Numbered from the stretch's first letter, positions 14,582-23,949 are shown. The stretch: DNA of 64,000 bases from CALDTK01 sp965215115 (GCA_965215115.1 OZ244050.1:1178001-1242000); one strand, 5' to 3'. Notes: a model not told the origin generated them from the letters alone. Translations and numbers: made by a program.

Positions 14582-16705
14582 CTACCCCACCAAATCCTCG
14601 ATAAACTCACTCGGCTCCCCGGCGCACGTGATCAAGAGTCGATCGCGCGCCCGCGTACAGGCCACGTACAGCAGGTGGCGCTCCGTCTGGTAGACGTCTT
14701 CGATGTGACCGAGGCGCTCGAGACGCGAGAGGTCGGGGATGATGTCTTCGTCGACGGCCATCACGGCGACGGCCTTGAACTCCAGACCCTTCGCGAGGTG
14801 CATCGTGCTCACGGTCACGCAGTCGTCCTTGGTCCGGAGGCGCTGGTCCAACTCGCAGGCCGACAGGTCGGTGGCGCCGACGGCGAGGCGCGCGCGGGCC
14901 AGTTCGCGCTCGGAGCGCACGAAGACCGCGATCTCGTGCGCGGCGATGCCGTCGGCGCGGCAGGCCACGATCCAGTCGGCCACCAGGCTCGCCTCGTCGG
15001 CTTCGCTGCGGGCGCGCTCGACGCGGGGCGGCGGACCGTTGAACACCGACTGTGCCTCGTCGCGGCGCTCGAGGTTGCCGTCGGCATCGCTGATCTCGGG
15101 GTCGAGGAGGCGGTCGGCCTGGCTGCGGATCTGGTGACTCGTGCGGTAGTTGATCCGCAGGGTCTTGGAGCGACCGCGGACGTCGACCCCGAGGCTCGAC
15201 CACGAGAAGGGTGCGCGGAAGATGCGCTGCCCGAGGTCACCGGCGAAGTAGAGCGCGTCGGGTCGGTCGCCGGCCATTGCGGCGAGGAGCCGTAGCTGCG
15301 CCACGCTCAGGTCCTGGGCCTCGTCTACGACGAAGTGCGTGAAGGGACTTCGGTTGCGCGCCTGCGCGAAGTGATCCGCGAGGTAGGCGTAGGCCTGGTT
15401 GAGGCTCGTTTTGCCTTGAGCGCCCAAGCCCTCCCGAACGGCGCCGAACACTCGCCACAGGGCCTCGCGCTTGCCGGCGCTCAAGGGATTGCCGCGGCCG
15501 ACGCGGGGCACGGTCTCGTAGGCCTCCCAGGTCATGAGCTGCCAGGCGTCGACGACCTCGTCCCACTCGCGCCAGACGAAATCCCGGGAGACCTGTGTGT
15601 CGTGGCGTTCGGCTTCCGCCAAAACCAACTGTCGCACCGCTACGTCCTCGGCGATGTACAGGCGACCGCCGCGGGCGCGGTAGAGACCGCGGGCCACCTC
15701 GTCGAGCGGCTGGATGCGAACGCGTTCCATGAGCTTCGGCTCGTGCTGCACGAGGCGCCGGAAGGCCTGGGCGAGAGCATTGGCGAGGGCCGGAGAGAAG
15801 GTCGTGAGCAGGACGACGGCCTCCGCGTCCTCGCGCACGAGATGCGCCGCGCGGTGGATGGCGACGATGGTCTTGCCGGTCCCGGCAGAACCGGCCACGC
15901 GGGCCGGGCCCGCGTAGTGCCTACCGACGAGTTTGTGCTGGCTCGGGTGGAGGAAGATGCGCCAGGCGTCGAGGGGCGCATCGAGCGCGGCCTCCATCTC
16001 GGAGCGGGAGTCGATGCGGCGGAAGCGGCGCTGTGCGTCCGGGTGCTCGAACGGATCGGCCGAGGCGGGGGCGGGCGTGGGCTTCGCGGGCACCTTCCCG
16101 GTCGCGATCGAGAGGACGATCTCGCCGGCCTCCTCCGGGAGGCGCATCGCGAGTTCGAGGAGCTGATCCTCGTTGGCGGCCCTGAGGCGCGCGATCCATT
16201 CGGCGGGCACGCCGTACTCGAGGAGCCAGTCCGAGGTGTAGTCGCGCAGCGGGAAGCGCTGGGGGGCCGCGTTTGGCTCGCTCCGCGAGTGCGGCTGCGG
16301 CCTCCGAGGGGCGTGTTCAAAGGCCGCACTCGCGGAGCGAGTCGAACGCGGCCCCTCCCCGGCCACCTCCTCGACCCTTTCCACGAACTCGACGATCTGC
16401 GCGGCGCCCGTTTTCGGGTGGACCTCCAGCTTGCGGCGCTCGGCCCAGGCGTAGGCCTTGTCGTGGTGGTCGACGTAGCACAACAGCGTGCTGTCGCCGT
16501 CCTGGTGGACGATGATGCGCAGGTCCATGTTGACGCTCACCGAGCGGAAGCGCTCGTCGCGGGGGTTGTTGAGCTTGTGGTAGCGCAAGGACTTGCGCCC
16601 CTCCTCGGTCTGGAAGTCGAAGACCGTGATCTTGACCTGCTTCTGCTCCTTGTTCTGGAGTTTGCCGACGGCGTCGGTGAAGGAGGAGGCGATGCGGAGG
16701 ATCAT
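14582..16705 (-). CDS. UvrD/Rep-type helicase with N-terminal RelE-like domain
   Basis: 707 residues. Residues 1-110 resemble a RelE/ParE toxin fold (SSFTDAVGKL, LRIIVHQDGDSTLLCYVDHH, KAYAWAERRKLEVHPKTGAA). A linker of about residues 118-150 is encoded by a pair of bulged hairpin repeats. Residues 270-700 are a superfamily I helicase: Walker A GSAGTGKT (272-279), VDEAQDLS, LRINYRTSHQI, TMHLAKGLEFKAVAVMAVDE and the C-terminal LLYVACTRARDRLL. The RelE-helicase fusion is a recurrent family of unproven role, often near defence genes. A small HTH gene lies 26 bases upstream and may regulate or neutralise it. The -7 element TACCTTCC sits 7 bases before the ATG. Confidence 0.85.
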   Translation of the reverse strand: MILRIASSFTDAVGKLQNKEQKQVKITVFDFQTEEGRKSLRYHKLNNPRDERFRSVSVNMDLRIIVHQDGDSTLLCYVDHHDKAYAWAERRKLEVHPKTGAAQIVEFVERVEEVAGEGPRSTRSASAAFEHAPRRPQPHSRSEPNAAPQRFPLRDYTSDWLLEYGVPAEWIARLRAANEDQLLELAMRLPEEAGEIVLSIATGKVPAKPTPAPASADPFEHPDAQRRFRRIDSRSEMEAALDAPLDAWRIFLHPSQHKLVGRHYAGPARVAGSAGTGKTIVAIHRAAHLVREDAEAVVLLTTFSPALANALAQAFRRLVQHEPKLMERVRIQPLDEVARGLYRARGGRLYIAEDVAVRQLVLAEAERHDTQVSRDFVWREWDEVVDAWQLMTWEAYETVPRVGRGNPLSAGKREALWRVFGAVREGLGAQGKTSLNQAYAYLADHFAQARNRSPFTHFVVDEAQDLSVAQLRLLAAMAGDRPDALYFAGDLGQRIFRAPFSWSSLGVDVRGRSKTLRINYRTSHQIRSQADRLLDPEISDADGNLERRDEAQSVFNGPPPRVERARSEADEASLVADWIVACRADGIAAHEIAVFVRSERELARARLAVGATDLSACELDQRLRTKDDCVTVSTMHLAKGLEFKAVAVMAVDEDIIPDLSRLERLGHIEDVYQTERHLLYVACTRARDRLLITCAGEPSEFIEDLVG
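16265..16353. repeat. Opposed pair of bulged hairpins inside the helicase gene
   Basis: Left unit: outer GGCCGC (16265-16270), bulge GTTTG, inner GCTCGC-TCC-GCGAGT, outer GCGGC. Right unit: outer GGCCGC (16322-16327), inner ACTCGC-GGA-GCGAGT, bulge CGAAC (16343-16347), outer GCGGCC. The units face each other across about 25 bases. They lie in the reading frame of the UvrD-like gene, encoding its low-complexity linker. Confidence 0.85.
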
Positions 16706-16712
16706 GGGGTGG

Positions 16713-16720
16713 GGAAGGTA
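16713..16720 (-). promoter_or_regulatory. -7 element TACCTTCC before the UvrD-like gene
   Basis: On the minus strand TACCTTCC is followed by 7 bases and ATG 16705, again placing the likely transcription start at the start codon. Confidence 0.45.
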
Positions 16721-16731
16721 GGCGGTGGGGT

Positions 16732-17097
16732 TCAGCCGCGCACTGGTCTAGCGGTTCCCTCGAGGCCGCGTCCTTCGAACGATCTGTATTCCTGATCACT
16801 CACCATGACGACGGGCTCCCCGAGCGCGACATGCATCCGCGCAATTGCGTCGACGGTGAGGCCGTGGCGGGTGTTGAGCCAGTTGGCGACCACCTCCTCA
16901 CTCACGCCGATGCGGTCGGCGAACTCTTCCCCTGAGTATCCCTTGCGGATACGTGCGCGATTGATGTGTTTGGCGATGAGGAAATGCATTTCGCTGATGT
17001 GCGTACCCACGTGGGGGCGGGAGTGGCGCTCTGCGGCAAGCTGGGTTTGGGCTGAGGTGATTTGGGATTTGAGCGTGGCGATATCTTCTGGGGACAT
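16732..17097 (-). CDS. Small XRE-type HTH protein (121 aa)
   Basis: From ATG 17097 (MSPEDIATLKSQITSAQTQL) the protein has an N-terminal helix, then an HTH of the Cro/XRE type (GYSGEEFADRIGVSEEVVAN followed by WLNTRHGLTVDAIARMHVAL). The frame extends to 17199, but that part lacks a plausible start. It lies 26 bases upstream of the RelE-like/UvrD gene on the same strand, the order expected for a regulator or antitoxin of that protein. The DNA upstream is AT-richer than the genes around it. Confidence 0.7.
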   Translation of the reverse strand: MSPEDIATLKSQITSAQTQLAAERHSRPHVGTHISEMHFLIAKHINRARIRKGYSGEEFADRIGVSEEVVANWLNTRHGLTVDAIARMHVALGEPVVMVSDQEYRSFEGRGLEGTARPVRG

Positions 17098-17210
17098 AAT
17101 TTCAAAGTGTGATCTAATGAACTGGTATTTCTCCCTTGTAAAGGTCAGGAACCAGGATGGTTTACATGCGGTTAAGAGACTACTGACTCGTGCCCTCATA
17201 AATAAACTCC

Positions 17211-19664
17211 TTATGTATCTACAGTTGCGTCGACTCCGACTTGAAGCAGCGCAGCTACCTCTCCGTAAAGATCGATGCCTACAGCAGGGGCTATGAGGCT
17301 GATCACGAGGCTATAGCGCATCTTATGACCGTAGCGATTAGCAGTCTTCCGCGACCGCCACCAACCACTGACAGGGTAAACTGCAATGTGCTTCATTGCC
17401 GAGAGTTCAGCACCACTCCCTAGCCATATATCGGTGTGGACGCTGCCCCGATGACGGTTGTTGGGTCCGATTTGCCATTGGTCAAGCGGATCTTCTAGAG
17501 TGTCCTCTCCTGTGCCAGCGCTTACTGCCGCTCTTAGTTGAGCTACGGTCTCACCGGGCCGTTGCATACGCCAGCGTAAGCCGCAAGATTCGTAGCGATA
17601 GCGCGTAAGGAGGTCAACCCGCGAAGGATTTGGCTCGATGAAGTAAGAAAGCGTCACCCGCAGTTCCACCGACTCCTCCGCCGCCACGAGCGAGAGACGC
17701 TGTAATGCTAGCTCTGGCCACGGAAGCTCGATGAGGTGAATCTCGTCGAACTTGATGTCGCCATTGTCCATCTTGAAGGGTTGCAATTCAGCCTCTCGGA
17801 CGAGGGTCACACGGTCGGCGGTACAGTTAGCCGCGATATCGAAGTTCGGGACGCCAAAGCCACACTGCTGCACGAGTTCCCCCATTGCACCTTTAGTAGA
17901 CTTTCCCATCGTGCGATCGAACATTTGTCCCGTCCACCGCGCACTATTGATCGTTAGGGCGCGAATAGTCTCGGGCCAGTAGTCTGGGTAGCGCTGACGA
18001 AGACGCGCACAGAAGCGACCGGCCAGCGCTGCGGCAGCGCTCGTGCCAGACATAGCCATAAACGGATGTTGCCGCGAAAACCGACTGTTGGCGGCGAGCA
18101 AGCTCAGATCATCGTGCTGGTTATGCCCGTCGCGTTCACGCACTGTATTCCCGCCCTCAAAGACAACATCGGGGACTAGAGGCTGCTTTGTCTCGAAGCC
18201 TATCCCATATGTGGAATAAGTGGAAAGGTCGCCAGGTTGAACTGAGAGACTAAGTGCCCCAGCGTCTCCACGAGGCAACTTCGTATAGGCGCCAATCACG
18301 AGCGCATTCCATGACTGAGCCGGACTCTGCACACGGCGAGTCGCATCATTAATTTCAGCTCTCACGGGACGTCCATTCCAGTTGCCCGCCGACTGAACGA
18401 CGAGCACCTTCCCGAAGCCCGACTCTCGGTTGGGGAAGTATGTTGTGGCATCTAACCCATACGCTAACAAGTCGAGCGTAGCGCTATAGCTATCGGCAAC
18501 ACCCTTACCGAGAGCTACTGGGTCGTCGGTAGAAATCGTAGAAACGAAAATTTTGGCATCGCGATTAGGTAGTAACTTGCATGCCCTTAAAGTCGATTCC
18601 CCAAATAAGTTAGGGTTGGGATCGGGGCTCACCTGTAACGGGTTGGCACTATCAATGATGACGCCAACCTCGATACTTGTCATCTCGCCGTCAATAAACG
18701 CCGCTAGGTCTTCCCCAAAGGCGATGAGTGAGGCGGTACCGGTGCCATGTTGCTCCGTATCCGAGGCCGGATCGAACTCGCTGGCTACCGTATCACGTAT
18801 CAGCGACGACTGTTCAAATAAAGGATGATTCCTATTGACACCGCTGTCTATAAGTACGATCGGAACTCGGTCTGCGCCGACGGTAATACGCCCGAGCGCT
18901 CCTTCTTGAAACTCTCGAGCATCAGGAGCGGGGAGTCTTAGCAAGAGACCTACAGAAAACTGCGGTTTACGTAACGATGAAAGATAGCGAATTAGCTTCG
19001 CCTCTACAATTTGCCGGGGGGAGGCCTTGACGAGGCGCACGGAATCACCTGTAAAATTTAGTTCGTGTGAAGGGAGCAGTGTACCATCGAAGCGATTGAG
19101 CGCCCTCAGGTGACCAAGTTTGTCTCGTGGAATCCAGACCTCCCACCAAATTAACTCATCATCGTCGGCTGGATAGTAAGCCGCTGGCCCGAAGTACAGC
19201 GCCCTGAGCGCAACGAGCTGGACATCCTCCACTGATAGCAGCGCCGCATCGAGTGCCTTGTTCTCCTTTGCGCGGGCGTCTCCAAACTCGCTCCACAGAG
19301 CAAGAAACCCAGCGAAGCTGTGCCTTGGAATCCAAAGCACGAGCCAGACCAAACCTCCTTCGATCTTCTCAGCCACCTTGGCGTGAATACCGAGATCTTT
19401 AGCGCGGATAAGACTGGTTACGTCACCACCGTAGCGCCGATCTATCGTGAGCGCGAAGAGGAAACCCTCCCCAATCATATCAAACTCCGCCTCGGATCGG
19501 AGACCCTCAAAAAGCTCCGCAAAAACCTCGGCCATCTGGGTGGTGTGCCCCTCTGGATCCGGCCGTGTCTTAGTCCTCGTCTCATCGCGCCCGCGCTGGC
19601 TCTTGCCCTTATGCGGCAGGCCGAAGTCCCGCTTCCAGATCCGTAAGTGGGGCCTATCGTTCAC
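17211..19664 (-). CDS. S8 (subtilisin-like) serine protease of a two-gene ATPase-protease module
   Basis: 817 residues with no signal peptide, so probably cytoplasmic. The catalytic triad is visible: Asp273 in VLIDSGVNRNHP, His306 in EQHGTGTASLI, Ser542 in MAMSGTSAAAALAG, with the oxyanion Asn428 in QSAGNW. About 230 residues precede and 200 follow the protease core; both are unassigned. Its start overlaps the stop of the AAA ATPase gene by 4 bases (19661-19664), so the pair is translationally coupled. S8 protease/AAA ATPase pairs recur in predicted defence neighbourhoods. The ATPase may present or recognise a target that the protease cleaves; this is inference. GC content is lower than in the chromosome around it. 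Confidence 0.85.
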   Translation of the reverse strand: MNDRPHLRIWKRDFGLPHKGKSQRGRDETRTKTRPDPEGHTTQMAEVFAELFEGLRSEAEFDMIGEGFLFALTIDRRYGGDVTSLIRAKDLGIHAKVAEKIEGGLVWLVLWIPRHSFAGFLALWSEFGDARAKENKALDAALLSVEDVQLVALRALYFGPAAYYPADDDELIWWEVWIPRDKLGHLRALNRFDGTLLPSHELNFTGDSVRLVKASPRQIVEAKLIRYLSSLRKPQFSVGLLLRLPAPDAREFQEGALGRITVGADRVPIVLIDSGVNRNHPLFEQSSLIRDTVASEFDPASDTEQHGTGTASLIAFGEDLAAFIDGEMTSIEVGVIIDSANPLQVSPDPNPNLFGESTLRACKLLPNRDAKIFVSTISTDDPVALGKGVADSYSATLDLLAYGLDATTYFPNRESGFGKVLVVQSAGNWNGRPVRAEINDATRRVQSPAQSWNALVIGAYTKLPRGDAGALSLSVQPGDLSTYSTYGIGFETKQPLVPDVVFEGGNTVRERDGHNQHDDLSLLAANSRFSRQHPFMAMSGTSAAAALAGRFCARLRQRYPDYWPETIRALTINSARWTGQMFDRTMGKSTKGAMGELVQQCGFGVPNFDIAANCTADRVTLVREAELQPFKMDNGDIKFDEIHLIELPWPELALQRLSLVAAEESVELRVTLSYFIEPNPSRVDLLTRYRYESCGLRWRMQRPGETVAQLRAAVSAGTGEDTLEDPLDQWQIGPNNRHRGSVHTDIWLGSGAELSAMKHIAVYPVSGWWRSRKTANRYGHKMRYSLVISLIAPAVGIDLYGEVAALLQVGVDATVDT

Positions 19665-20659
19665 CCGATCTCTTTGCGCAGCTCTCGCCGCCGTTCTACC
19701 GCTGCCTCGATCGCATTGCGCGTCACACGCTCGATCATACCTAATACCACTTGCTTCTGCACGTCTTCACAGATGTGAACGATCTCAGCGTGACTCAAGC
19801 CCGTAAATAATTTAGTAAGACGGAGATGCCCTACACTACGTCCTAGACGATCAGTCACGAGCTGATCGACCTCCGGCGCGTCTGGTAATTCGTACCGAAC
19901 GATGTCATCGAAACGACGCGCGAAGGCGCTGTCGATCTTGCTAGTGAGGTTAGTAGCCGCGACGATCACACTCTGCGATGTATCCTCCTCGATGAGCTGG
20001 AGCAGACTGTTGACGATCCTACCCATCTCCCCGACCTCGTTACTGCCCTGCCGTGACGAACCGAGCGCATCGAATTCGTCGAAGAGGTAGACCGCGCGCG
20101 TCCGCGTCATCTCTTCGAAGACGGTATGTAGCCGTGCCGCCGTCTCGCCGAAGTGCTTCGAGAAAACCGCATAAAGATTGATCCGCTTCAAGGGGAGCTT
20201 CAGCTCGAACGCTAGCACGCGCGCCGTCATCGACTTACCTGTCCCCGGGGGGCCATAAAGCAGGAGCTTCCGGATCGGCCGAAGGTCGTGATGCGCGAGG
20301 TGATCGTAAGCCCGTTGTTCGAGAAGGACACGACCGAGCCGCTCGCGCTGTCGATCAGTCACGATGAGGTGAGATAATCGCTCTTGATAAGTAGCCACAT
20401 CCTGCAAGAGGCCTTCAGTCGCCGTCGGCATCCGTGCCGCTGGCAGCATAGTAGACTTGGGAGTTTTAGCGACAGCGTGCCAAGAAGACTGGCTCACGCG
20501 CTGCGGCTGCGCCAAGATCTCCCCGATCTCCTCCGCGAACCGAGCCTTCCCCTGCAGCCCAGCCCGCGCAGCTACCTGTCGCAGAACATCTCGCGCGCCC
20601 TGCTCATCCCCGTCGGCAATGCTCCTGGCCAGTGCCTTAATGTGTTGTGCGGTAGCCAT
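19661..20659 (-). CDS. AAA+ ATPase partner of the S8 protease
   Basis: 332 residues. Residues 1-95 are helical and variable. The AAA+ core follows: Walker A LLYGPPGTGKSMTA (135-142), Walker B YLFDEFDALGSSR (191-200), sensor-1 AATNLTS (Asn237) and arginine fingers FARRFDD (248-249). It resembles the Vps4/FtsH-like clade without a protease domain; the protease is supplied in trans by the overlapping gene. The upstream spacer (20660-20802) holds an ACAC-TTTTT-GTGT palindrome and probably the promoter. Confidence 0.85.
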   Translation of the reverse strand: MATAQHIKALARSIADGDEQGARDVLRQVAARAGLQGKARFAEEIGEILAQPQRVSQSSWHAVAKTPKSTMLPAARMPTATEGLLQDVATYQERLSHLIVTDRQRERLGRVLLEQRAYDHLAHHDLRPIRKLLLYGPPGTGKSMTARVLAFELKLPLKRINLYAVFSKHFGETAARLHTVFEEMTRTRAVYLFDEFDALGSSRQGSNEVGEMGRIVNSLLQLIEEDTSQSVIVAATNLTSKIDSAFARRFDDIVRYELPDAPEVDQLVTDRLGRSVGHLRLTKLFTGLSHAEIVHICEDVQKQVVLGMIERVTRNAIEAAVERRRELRKEIG

Positions 20660-20802
20660 TGTAGTGTGGGTTTTGCGGCGGAACGCTAAAGTAACACAAA
20701 AAGTGTCAAATTCGAACCGTGTATCTGCAAGCTGTGGGGCTACACGGCAAGTATAAGCTCAGTAAGTATACCTGGATCTAGGTAGTTATGCACAGAGGCT
20801 AC

Positions 20803-23712
20803 TCAGTTGCCCACCCCCATCACCTTCATCACCTCATCCCCCAAATGATTGATCACCTTCACCGCCACCTTACCTGTCGCCGGCGCCTCGAACGGCCGCG
20901 AGACCTTCCGATTTAGGCTCGCCCACGCCTCCCGGTCGATCTCGGCCTTTAGGGTCGTGCGCAGCTTGTCGTACGGATCGTTGGCCCCCAAAAAGTACGC
21001 GTGCCGCACGTGGAAGGCCTCCCCGCTGTACGCATCGTCTAGGAACCAACACGCCAGGTCCTTCGCCTCCGAACTCCGCACCTCGCCGCGCTTCGGGTCC
21101 CAGATGTCCACCCCGCGCACCTCCACCTCGTAGCGGCCGTCGTCGCGCTTCCGCAAAACCACGTCCGGCTCCCCGAACACCACGAAGAGGTTGGCCGACT
21201 TGGTGGGCGCCAGGTCCTGGGCCATGTGCAGGTCGGCGTTCATGCGAGCCTTGAGAATGGGCAGGCGCCCGAGCCGGCTCAGGTCGGTGGCGTGGGCGTC
21301 GAAGTTGAACCCGCAGGCCACCAGCACGTCGAAACCCGCCTCGGCGGCCTCGCGGGCGGCGTCCACGATGTCGTTGCGCAGCACCGTGCCGTACTCCGGG
21401 CCCACGTAGATGGCCGCGCGCTGTACGGCGCCCGTGTCCCGGGTGTACTGGCCCTCGGCGTGGACGTAGGTGCCGGGCCAGGCCTCGAGCGTGTCGAAGT
21501 CGATCTTGGAGGATTTGTCGGCCTGCTGCACGCCGGCCTTCGCGAGCTCCTCGAGGATGAGGGCTGTGAAGTCGCGCGCGGCGTGGTAGGTGCGCGCGTC
21601 CTGCTCGGCGGCGAAGTCGCGGGCCTCCCCGTGCTCGTCGACGCCGAACATGCGGTGCGGGTCGCAGCTCTCGACGGTGAAGGGGCCGGCCACGCGCACC
21701 TTCGACTTGTCCTCGTAGGGTTTGTCGTAGAGGTACTCGAACTCTGCCTTCGCGGCGATGCTCGCGTCGATCTCGCGCTGGCGCTTGATGCGGGCCTGCC
21801 AGAAGGTTTCGAGGGCGGCTTTCGCCAAAACCGGCCACCCGTCCGGTGCGTCGCGGGGCACCTCCCACTCCATAAAACCATTGGCCGGGGCCTTCTCCCC
21901 GGAGGGCATCGTCACCTCGCCGGCGGCGGTGAAGTCGATGGTCTCGCCCTTGCGCCCGCCGGTGTCGACGGGGAAGGGGTGGCCGTAGCCGCGCAGGGCA
22001 GTGTTGAGCTCGGCGAGGGCCGAGAGGACGGCGGGCTGGTACTGGGCGTAGAGGACGTCGATTTCTTCGTTGCGTGAGATGGTGCTCAGCATGATGTGCG
22101 GCACGCGCTCGTACACGAAACCATGGCGGATGTCGCCATTGGTCTCAGCATCGGAGGGGAGTTCGCGGGTGATCTCCGCGGTTTTGGCTTGACCTTCCAA
22201 GCTATCGGTAAGGAGATACCAGGGATAGCGAGCACCGACGATGCGGGCGCGGGTGAGAGCGAGGGCGACGCGGGAGGTGTCGATGGTGATCCAGCGGCGG
22301 CCCCACTGCTCGGCGACGTAGGCGGTGGTACCGGAGCCGCAGGTGGGATCTAGAACGAGGTCGCCCGGGTCTGTGGTCATAAGCAAGCACCTCTGGATAA
22401 CTTTGGAGCCAGTTTGAACTACATATATTTTGTCATCAGTAAAAGAACCTGTCCCTGTATCTGTCCAGATGTTGGATATTGGAATGGCGTCGAAGTCTTC
22501 TAAGTACCGTATATACTGAATGCTATTCCCAGATGTTCGCCAAATTCTATCTGCGTTAGCCAAGCGGCGAAGCCCGACTTCATCCGACTTGAATGTACCG
22601 CTACCTGCGCCGAAAACCTCCCCGTATAGTTGTAGTTCCTTTAGATCGCCCGCTCCGGAACTTCTGGAGCTAGTAATATTATCCGGTCGGAATATTTTTT
22701 CGCCAGTGTCTAACTTCGCATTTTTGATGTTTTTTGAATTAAGTCGCCTCCATGTGCTATCGCTTTTTCTTGCAAGTCTATATACCTGGTTGGTAGAGCT
22801 TCCAGAAGACTTAGGTTTTAGCTTTGATCTGTATTTTAACGAAGAAGTATTCTTCGCCGACCAAAGTATAAAATTCGACGCACTGGCAAGATTGCTGTTT
22901 GCCCTACCTGCGGTTGTCTGAAAAGAAATTTGTGATACAAAATTCTCCTCTCCAAACACCTCATCCATCAGCGCCCTCACCCGGTGCACGTTCTCGTCCC
23001 CGATCTGCACGAAGCAGCTCCCGCTCTCGGTGAGGAGCTCGCGCGCGACCATGAGTCGGTCCTTGAGGTAGCTCAGGTAGGAGTGGATGCCGTCGCGCCA
23101 GGTGTCGCGGAAGGCTTTCACCTGCTCGGGCTCGCGGGTGATGTGCTCGGCGTTGCCGTCCTTGACGTCGCGGCTCGTCGTGCTCCACTGGAAGTTGGAG
23201 TTGAACTTGATGCCGTAGGGCGGGTCGATGTAGATGCACTGCACCTTCCCGCGCAGGTCCTCGCGCTCCGCGAGGCTCGTCATCACCTCGAGGGCGTCGC
23301 CGAGGATCATGCGGTTGGTCCAGTGCGCGTCGTGCCGGTAGAACTCGGTCTTGGCCTCGCCCTCGGGCACGCCGTTGAAGTCGCCGAACAGGTCGATCTG
23401 CTCGGTGGCCACCGGCTTGGCGCCCTCCGCCTTACGGGCCGCGGTGGCGCGCTGGAGCTCGTCGATGAGGTGTTTGGGGTGGATGCGCTCCTGGATGTAG
23501 AGCGGGGGCGCCTGTACGTGGAGGGGTCCCTGGCGCTTGCCGCGCCACACGAGTTGCGGGTCGAGGTCCGGGTCGCGCTCGGCGATCTCGACGTGGATCG
23601 GGCGGCGGGTATCGTCGTCGACGAGGGGCTTGAGCTCGCCGGTGGGGATATTGGGGCGGGTGGTGTCGTGGGTGAGGGTGTCGACGCGGAGGGGGGACTT
23701 GGGCTTCGCCAT
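20803..23712 (-). CDS. Type III restriction-modification DNA methyltransferase (Mod)
   Basis: 969 residues from ATG 23712. The frame runs to 23865, but that part is repeat-derived. It transfers a methyl group to adenine N6 and gives the type III complex its specificity. Beta-class order is visible: the AdoMet/catalytic motif YIDPPYGIKFNSNFQW first, then LVLDPTCGSGTTAYVAEQWG. Between them lies the target recognition region, encoded at about 22380-22960, where the DNA turns clearly AT-rich, unlike both flanks. The C-terminal 400 residues (VEVRGVDIWDPKRGEVR and similar) are typical of longer Mod proteins. The matching Res gene lies at 37810-40935 with other defence genes between. Confidence 0.9.
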   Translation of the reverse strand: MAKPKSPLRVDTLTHDTTRPNIPTGELKPLVDDDTRRPIHVEIAERDPDLDPQLVWRGKRQGPLHVQAPPLYIQERIHPKHLIDELQRATAARKAEGAKPVATEQIDLFGDFNGVPEGEAKTEFYRHDAHWTNRMILGDALEVMTSLAEREDLRGKVQCIYIDPPYGIKFNSNFQWSTTSRDVKDGNAEHITREPEQVKAFRDTWRDGIHSYLSYLKDRLMVARELLTESGSCFVQIGDENVHRVRALMDEVFGEENFVSQISFQTTAGRANSNLASASNFILWSAKNTSSLKYRSKLKPKSSGSSTNQVYRLARKSDSTWRRLNSKNIKNAKLDTGEKIFRPDNITSSRSSGAGDLKELQLYGEVFGAGSGTFKSDEVGLRRLANADRIWRTSGNSIQYIRYLEDFDAIPISNIWTDTGTGSFTDDKIYVVQTGSKVIQRCLLMTTDPGDLVLDPTCGSGTTAYVAEQWGRRWITIDTSRVALALTRARIVGARYPWYLLTDSLEGQAKTAEITRELPSDAETNGDIRHGFVYERVPHIMLSTISRNEEIDVLYAQYQPAVLSALAELNTALRGYGHPFPVDTGGRKGETIDFTAAGEVTMPSGEKAPANGFMEWEVPRDAPDGWPVLAKAALETFWQARIKRQREIDASIAAKAEFEYLYDKPYEDKSKVRVAGPFTVESCDPHRMFGVDEHGEARDFAAEQDARTYHAARDFTALILEELAKAGVQQADKSSKIDFDTLEAWPGTYVHAEGQYTRDTGAVQRAAIYVGPEYGTVLRNDIVDAAREAAEAGFDVLVACGFNFDAHATDLSRLGRLPILKARMNADLHMAQDLAPTKSANLFVVFGEPDVVLRKRDDGRYEVEVRGVDIWDPKRGEVRSSEAKDLACWFLDDAYSGEAFHVRHAYFLGANDPYDKLRTTLKAEIDREAWASLNRKVSRPFEAPATGKVAVKVINHLGDEVMKVMGVGN
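22381..22960 (-). other. AT-rich target-recognition segment inside mod
   Basis: By eye the GC content drops sharply at about 22381 and recovers at about 22960, within one intact reading frame. The segment lies between the DPPY and DPTCGSGTT motifs, exactly where type III specificity is encoded. It is best explained by replacement of the recognition domain with foreign sequence. Confidence 0.7.
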
Positions 23713-23722
23713 AGCTTGGGGT

Positions 23723-23949
23723 GGCGCGGGGCGGCCGTTCGACGAGCTGTCGCTCGTGGCCGCCCCGCGCCGCCACAACCTACGGAGAAAGGAGGTTTTT
23801 GGATTATTTTGCTGCGTGGCTTGGGGGAGGCCTGAGCGCACGAGCGGAATGCGCCCCGGGTGCACTGGACCGTGGTGTTGGTTTCAAACCGCGCCCGTTC
23901 GCGGGGATGGGCGGCCTCGAGCTGGAGCTCGTCGAACGGCCGCCCATCC
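23723..23949. repeat. Opposed pair of bulged hairpins between the helicase and mod genes
   Basis: Left unit: a perfect 14-bp outer stem (23723-23736 with 23758-23771), bulge GTTCG (23737-23741), inner stem ACGAGC/GCTCGT around TGTC. Right unit: a perfect 12-bp outer stem (23905-23916 with 23938-23949), inner CGAGCT/AGCTCG around GG, bulge CGAAC (23933-23937). The right bulge is the reverse complement of the left one, so the units are inverted. They fill most of the 250-base spacer and may attenuate or terminate read-through. Confidence 0.9.

Noticed and set aside
15335..16795. 486-residue plus-strand frame opposite the helicase
   Set aside because: Antisense shadow of the UvrD-like gene, which shows all helicase motifs.
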